Shown here piece after piece: positions 5,077-5,574 of a stretch of DNA of 5,574 nt; position 1 is the stretch's first letter; every line of letters starts with the position of its first letter. The stretch is taken from NCBI GenBank assembly GCA_002392275.1, contig DGGQ01000082.1, positions 1-5,574 on the forward strand, written 5' to 3'. The notes beneath the pieces are model-generated. The model made no database searches. It had not been told where the DNA came from and was given only the letters and a program-made list of their open reading frames with translations. This DNA is from Treponema sp. UBA3870 (GTDB taxonomy: Bacteria; Spirochaetota; Spirochaetia; Treponematales; Treponemataceae). The position numbers were made by a program, and so were the translations under genes.

Positions 5077-5574
5077 AGAATTATATGAAAAAATTGTTTC
5101 TTGTTGTAATGGTGCCGCTTTGTGGGTTGCTCTTTTTTTCCTGCACAAATGGAACCAGAACTTCCGTTGATGTTAACGGTGGATGGAAGCGGACCATGCG
5201 GGACAATATGGACTTCGCGCATCCGGATTTTGATGACTCTTCGTGGGAGAGTGTCGCGACTAGCGGTCCAATTGTTTTTGGGACCATCGGCGACAATTAT
5301 TGCTGGATAAGGAAGACTGTTGAAGTTCCAAGGTCGCTTTTAAATGACGAGCTGTATCTTGGTTTTGGAAAGGGAAACTTTGCGGTCGCGGTCTATGCCG
5401 ACGGGGTTTACATTGGTTCGCGTGGAAATCTTCCGCCCGACTATAATATGCGTATAGAACATACCTGCGACATTTTGATTCCAAAATCCTGCATACACAA
5501 TGGTACTGTGGTCCTTGCGCTGAGAATCTACACTATGGAGACCGATGTGGATGATTTGAAGCTGACACTGGACA
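5073..5574 (+). CDS. Lipoprotein with beta-galactosidase-like sugar-binding (galactose-binding-like) domain, N-terminal part
   Basis: The frame stays open for 167 codons to the window edge with no stop. Residues 1-24 are a lipoprotein signal: basic start, hydrophobic 8-22, then F-F-S-C with C24 as the likely lipid anchor. From about 37 the sequence follows the jelly-roll sugar-binding domain found at the N-terminus of family 2 beta-galactosidases: GGWK, HPDFDDSSWESV (50-61), YCWIRKTVEVP (76-86), ELYLGFG, VYADGVYIGSRG (107-118), a DILIP strand (133-137) and LALRIY (148-153). In spirochetes such domains also head multi-pass membrane sensors with phosphatase or cyclase outputs, so this may be the ligand-sensing end of a longer receptor; a secreted glycosidase is the alternative. 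The ATG at 5073 has a strong ribosome binding site; a second ATG (5085) would also give a good signal peptide. Confidence 0.82.
   Translation, partial: MKNYMKKLFLVVMVPLCGLLFFSCTNGTRTSVDVNGGWKRTMRDNMDFAHPDFDDSSWESVATSGPIVFGTIGDNYCWIRKTVEVPRSLLNDELYLGFGKGNFAVAVYADGVYIGSRGNLPPDYNMRIEHTCDILIPKSCIHNGTVVLALRIYTMETDVDDLKLTLD

Noticed and set aside
1..5574. CRISPR array, insertion sequence, tRNA or phage genes
   Set aside because: No regularly spaced repeats, transposase motifs, terminal inverted repeats, tRNA-like cloverleaf or phage proteins were seen on either strand.

Overview
The window looks like a piece of chromosome from a fermentative, host-gut or rumen type spirochete, most plausibly a Treponema relative. 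This is an inference from three things: three lipoprotein signal peptides with loose, spirochete-like lipoboxes (residues before the Cys are CMS, FSS and FFS); an AT-leaning but mixed base composition with many A/T runs; and a carbohydrate esterase family 2 type enzyme of the kind seen in plant-fibre and glycan degraders. No rRNA, tRNA, IS element, CRISPR array or phage gene is visible, and genes are tightly packed.

Layout. Bases 1-350 (minus) hold the N-terminal part of a short-chain dehydrogenase/reductase whose 3' end lies outside the window. A 188-base divergent region (351-538) carries a promoter on each strand and an 8-bp inverted repeat. Rightwards comes a two-gene unit: a CE2-like SGNH esterase (539-1630) overlapping cytidine deaminase cdd (1627-2040) by ATGA. 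cdd meets a leftward operon head-on, and both stop codons sit in one CTAG (2037-2040). That operon (promoter 3376-3404, reading left) encodes an unrecognised cytosolic protein (2793-3329) followed by two tandem, paralogous small lipoproteins (2399-2779, probably started at TTG; 2037-2402). Upstream of it, also leftward, lies a membrane-anchored CapA/PgsA-family metallophosphatase-fold protein (3435-4946). Divergent from that gene, at the right edge, begins a lipoprotein with a beta-galactosidase-like sugar-binding domain (5073 to beyond 5574), whose leader holds a possible 9-codon upstream ORF and a hairpin over the ribosome binding site.

Function. The cytosolic esterase and reductase suit intracellular handling of acetylated sugars, while cdd is pyrimidine salvage; the coupling of esterase and cdd has no obvious metabolic logic. 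The right half is envelope-related: lipoproteins, a CapA-like protein and the start of a possible sensor. The least explained parts are the three-gene operon of the unknown protein plus twin lipoproteins, and the leader of the right-edge gene. Nothing here is clearly a new defence or mobile system.
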